A DNA stretch of 64,000 nucleotides from positions 310,001-374,000 of the forward strand of contig NFUV01000002.1 of assembly GCA_002127295.1 (NCBI GenBank), written 5' to 3'. Source of the stretch: Chitinophagaceae bacterium IBVUCB2. GTDB taxonomy: Bacteria; Bacteroidota; Bacteroidia; Chitinophagales; Chitinophagaceae. Position 1 is the first letter of the stretch; each line of letters begins with the position of its first letter. The position numbers and the translations under genes are program-made. Of the stretch, positions 62,551-64,000 are shown piece after piece. Below the pieces are notes generated by a model. That model ran no database searches, was not told the origin of the DNA, and was given only the letters and a program-made list of their open reading frames with translations.

Positions 62551-63978
62551 ATGAGCAACGTTGAAAATGATACTACTCCCTTACAGAACGAATCATTCCG
62601 TGATAGAATAGCAACCGTAGATGAAAAAGGTAAAAGAAAATGGGTGTATGCACAAAAACCTAAAGGTCGCTTTTACAATATCCGTACCTGGGTAAGCTGG
62701 GGGTTCTTTGCTTTGTTTTTTGCTTTACCATTCATTAAAGTAAATGACCGGCCGCTATTTCTTTTTGATATTACAGAAACAAAGTTCATCATATTCGGAA
62801 AAATATTCTGGGCACAGGATTTTTTCATCTTTGGATTGACCATGGTGACATTTATCATCTTCATTGTTCTTTTCACTGCAGCTTTTGGAAGATTGTTTTG
62901 TGGATGGGTTTGCCCGCAAACAATATTTATGGAAATGCTGTTTCGTAAAGTAGAATACTTGATAGAAGGGGATGCAGCACAGCAAAAATTATTAAACAAT
63001 TCCCCCTGGACTGCCACCAAGATCAGGAAAAAGATAATCAAACACATTCTTTTTTATTTACTGGCCTTTATAATTGCCAATTTCTTTTTGGCCTATATCA
63101 TTGGTATTGATGATTTAAAAAAGATCATCAGTGAGCCATTGGGTAATCATATTGGTGGTTTTCTTTCCATACTCGGCTTTGCAGGTATATTTTATGGTGT
63201 ATATGCTTTTTTCAGGGAACAGGTTTGCACCGTTGTATGTCCTTATGGAAGATTGCAAAGTGTGTTATTGGATAAAAATTCTATGGTCGTTGCGTACGAT
63301 TATCAACGGGGAGAACCAAGAGGAAAATTTAAGAAGACAATGCAGCCGGCACAAATCGCCGGCGATTGTATAGACTGTTTTCAATGTGTAAAAGTATGTC
63401 CAACCGGTATTGATATTCGAAATGGTACACAAATGGAATGTGTAGGTTGCACTGCTTGTATCGATGCCTGCGACAGGATGATGGAAGCGGTGAAAAAACC
63501 GCTTGGCCTTATCCGCTATGCATCAGAAAATGGAATTACTGAAGGGAAAAAACTTCGCTACACCGGCCGCATGAAATTTTATACCCTTATTCTAATTCTG
63601 TTAACCGGGGTACTAACCGTATTACTTGTTACCAGGAAAGATGTGGGTGGTACAATTGTAAGAGCCAAAGGACAATTATTCCAGGAAAGAGGAACAGACA
63701 GTTTATCGAACCTGTACACTATTAAAGTAATCAACAAAACTATTAAAGACATACCGCTTACACTTCGGTTGGAAAATGCACCCGGCCGCATCATTGAGGC
63801 AGATGGGAAAGATATATTGGTACAAAAAGAAGGACAGGGGAAGGGTTCATTCTTTATCGTGTTACCCAAAAATTTTGTGAACAAAAGAAAAACAAGTGTC
63901 CGGGTAGGATTATACCAGGGCGATAAAAAAATAACCAGCATCAAAACAAATTTTATGGGCCCCTTTAACCGGCTCTAA
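62551..63978 (+). CDS. ccoG: CcoG, cbb3 oxidase accessory ferredoxin-like protein
   Basis: 475 aa membrane protein with about five helices and iron-sulfur motifs. FGRLFCGWVCPQTIFMEM and CTVVCPYGRLQSVLLDKNS precede two Cys-rich clusters, CIDCFQCVKVCP and CVGCTACIDACD. A periplasmic Ig-like domain ends it (about 375-475). CcoG acts as a copper reductase in cbb3 assembly. It is 27 bases after ccoP. Confidence 0.95.
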   Translation: MSNVENDTTPLQNESFRDRIATVDEKGKRKWVYAQKPKGRFYNIRTWVSWGFFALFFALPFIKVNDRPLFLFDITETKFIIFGKIFWAQDFFIFGLTMVTFIIFIVLFTAAFGRLFCGWVCPQTIFMEMLFRKVEYLIEGDAAQQKLLNNSPWTATKIRKKIIKHILFYLLAFIIANFFLAYIIGIDDLKKIISEPLGNHIGGFLSILGFAGIFYGVYAFFREQVCTVVCPYGRLQSVLLDKNSMVVAYDYQRGEPRGKFKKTMQPAQIAGDCIDCFQCVKVCPTGIDIRNGTQMECVGCTACIDACDRMMEAVKKPLGLIRYASENGITEGKKLRYTGRMKFYTLILILLTGVLTVLLVTRKDVGGTIVRAKGQLFQERGTDSLSNLYTIKVINKTIKDIPLTLRLENAPGRIIEADGKDILVQKEGQGKGSFFIVLPKNFVNKRKTSVRVGLYQGDKKITSIKTNFMGPFNRL

Positions 63979-63995
63979 TTAATAAATTATTCAGT

Positions 63996-64000
63996 ATGAA
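63996..64000 (+). CDS. Start codon of the next gene (probably ccoH), cut by the window edge
   Basis: An ATG lies 17 bases after the ccoG stop and only five bases are visible. In most cco operons ccoG is followed by ccoH. No sequence evidence beyond the position is available. Confidence 0.35.

Noticed and set aside
63579-63944. 121-aa open frame opposite ccoG
   Set aside because: Shadow of the ccoG C-terminus; no start context or family match.

Overview
The window is 64 kb from a member of the Bacteroidetes, most likely family Chitinophagaceae or a close relative. The signs are a SusC/SusD pair, promoter -7 elements of the TAnnTTTG/TAnnTTCG type, a fused ccoNO cytochrome oxidase gene, and a clade II (Sec-exported) nitrous-oxide reductase cluster. 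The family placement is an inference from gene style. I saw no rRNA, tRNA, CRISPR array or insertion sequence. Genes are dense and only one gap exceeds 300 bases (about 23577-24084).

Region 1 (1-23576, minus strand) is a tightly packed operon of at least 16 genes for glucurono-arabinoxylan, read from lacI leftward and running off the left edge. Its order is: LacI repressor, GH67 alpha-glucuronidase, SDR dehydrogenase, GH115 alpha-glucuronidase, GH10 xylanase, GPH symporter, GH43, GH3 with a PA14 insert, HAD hydrolase, araB, araD, exported aldose epimerase, araA, CE20-like esterase, GH51 arabinofuranosidase, and a two-domain CE4-CE15 esterase. Together these genes cut the chain, remove glucuronate, arabinose and ester groups, import the oligomers, and feed arabinose to the pentose phosphate pathway.

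Region 2 (23577-39474, plus strand) diverges from it: susC, susD, xylB, xylA, galM, SGLT transporter, a CBM9-like protein, an exported formylglycine-generating enzyme, a GH109 family protein and an anomeric sugar-kinase homologue. Two near-identical 16-bp LacI-type operators flank the divergent region, one over the lacI start and one over the -33 element of susC. One repressor could therefore gate both arms.

Region 3 (39646-48204) has an astacin protease, then redox and stress genes: hemerythrin, Hsp20 with a small unknown protein, a response regulator fused to a CRP-type DNA-binding module, its PAS histidine kinase, a flavodoxin-like protein, a DUF2892 protein, a universal stress protein, a RIC/ScdA di-iron protein and an Rrf2 regulator.

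Region 4 (48407-63978) is the N2O and micro-oxic respiration block: cytochrome c, nosZ, fasciclin lipoprotein, a membrane-NosL fusion, nosD, nosF, nosY, a second RIC protein, ccoI, ccoS, ccoNO, ccoQ, ccoP and ccoG. A probable ccoH start lies at the right edge.

The most interesting signal is a family of eight TGA-N6-TCA palindromes, the core of FNR/FixK/CRP sites, in six intergenic regions of regions 3 and 4. Most lie at one of two set distances, 29.5 or 51.5 bp, from a plausible -7 element. With a FixL-like PAS kinase and a receiver-CRP fusion encoded nearby, this suggests a condensed FixL-FixJ-FixK circuit in two proteins that switches on cbb3 oxidase, N2O reduction and nitrosative-stress repair.
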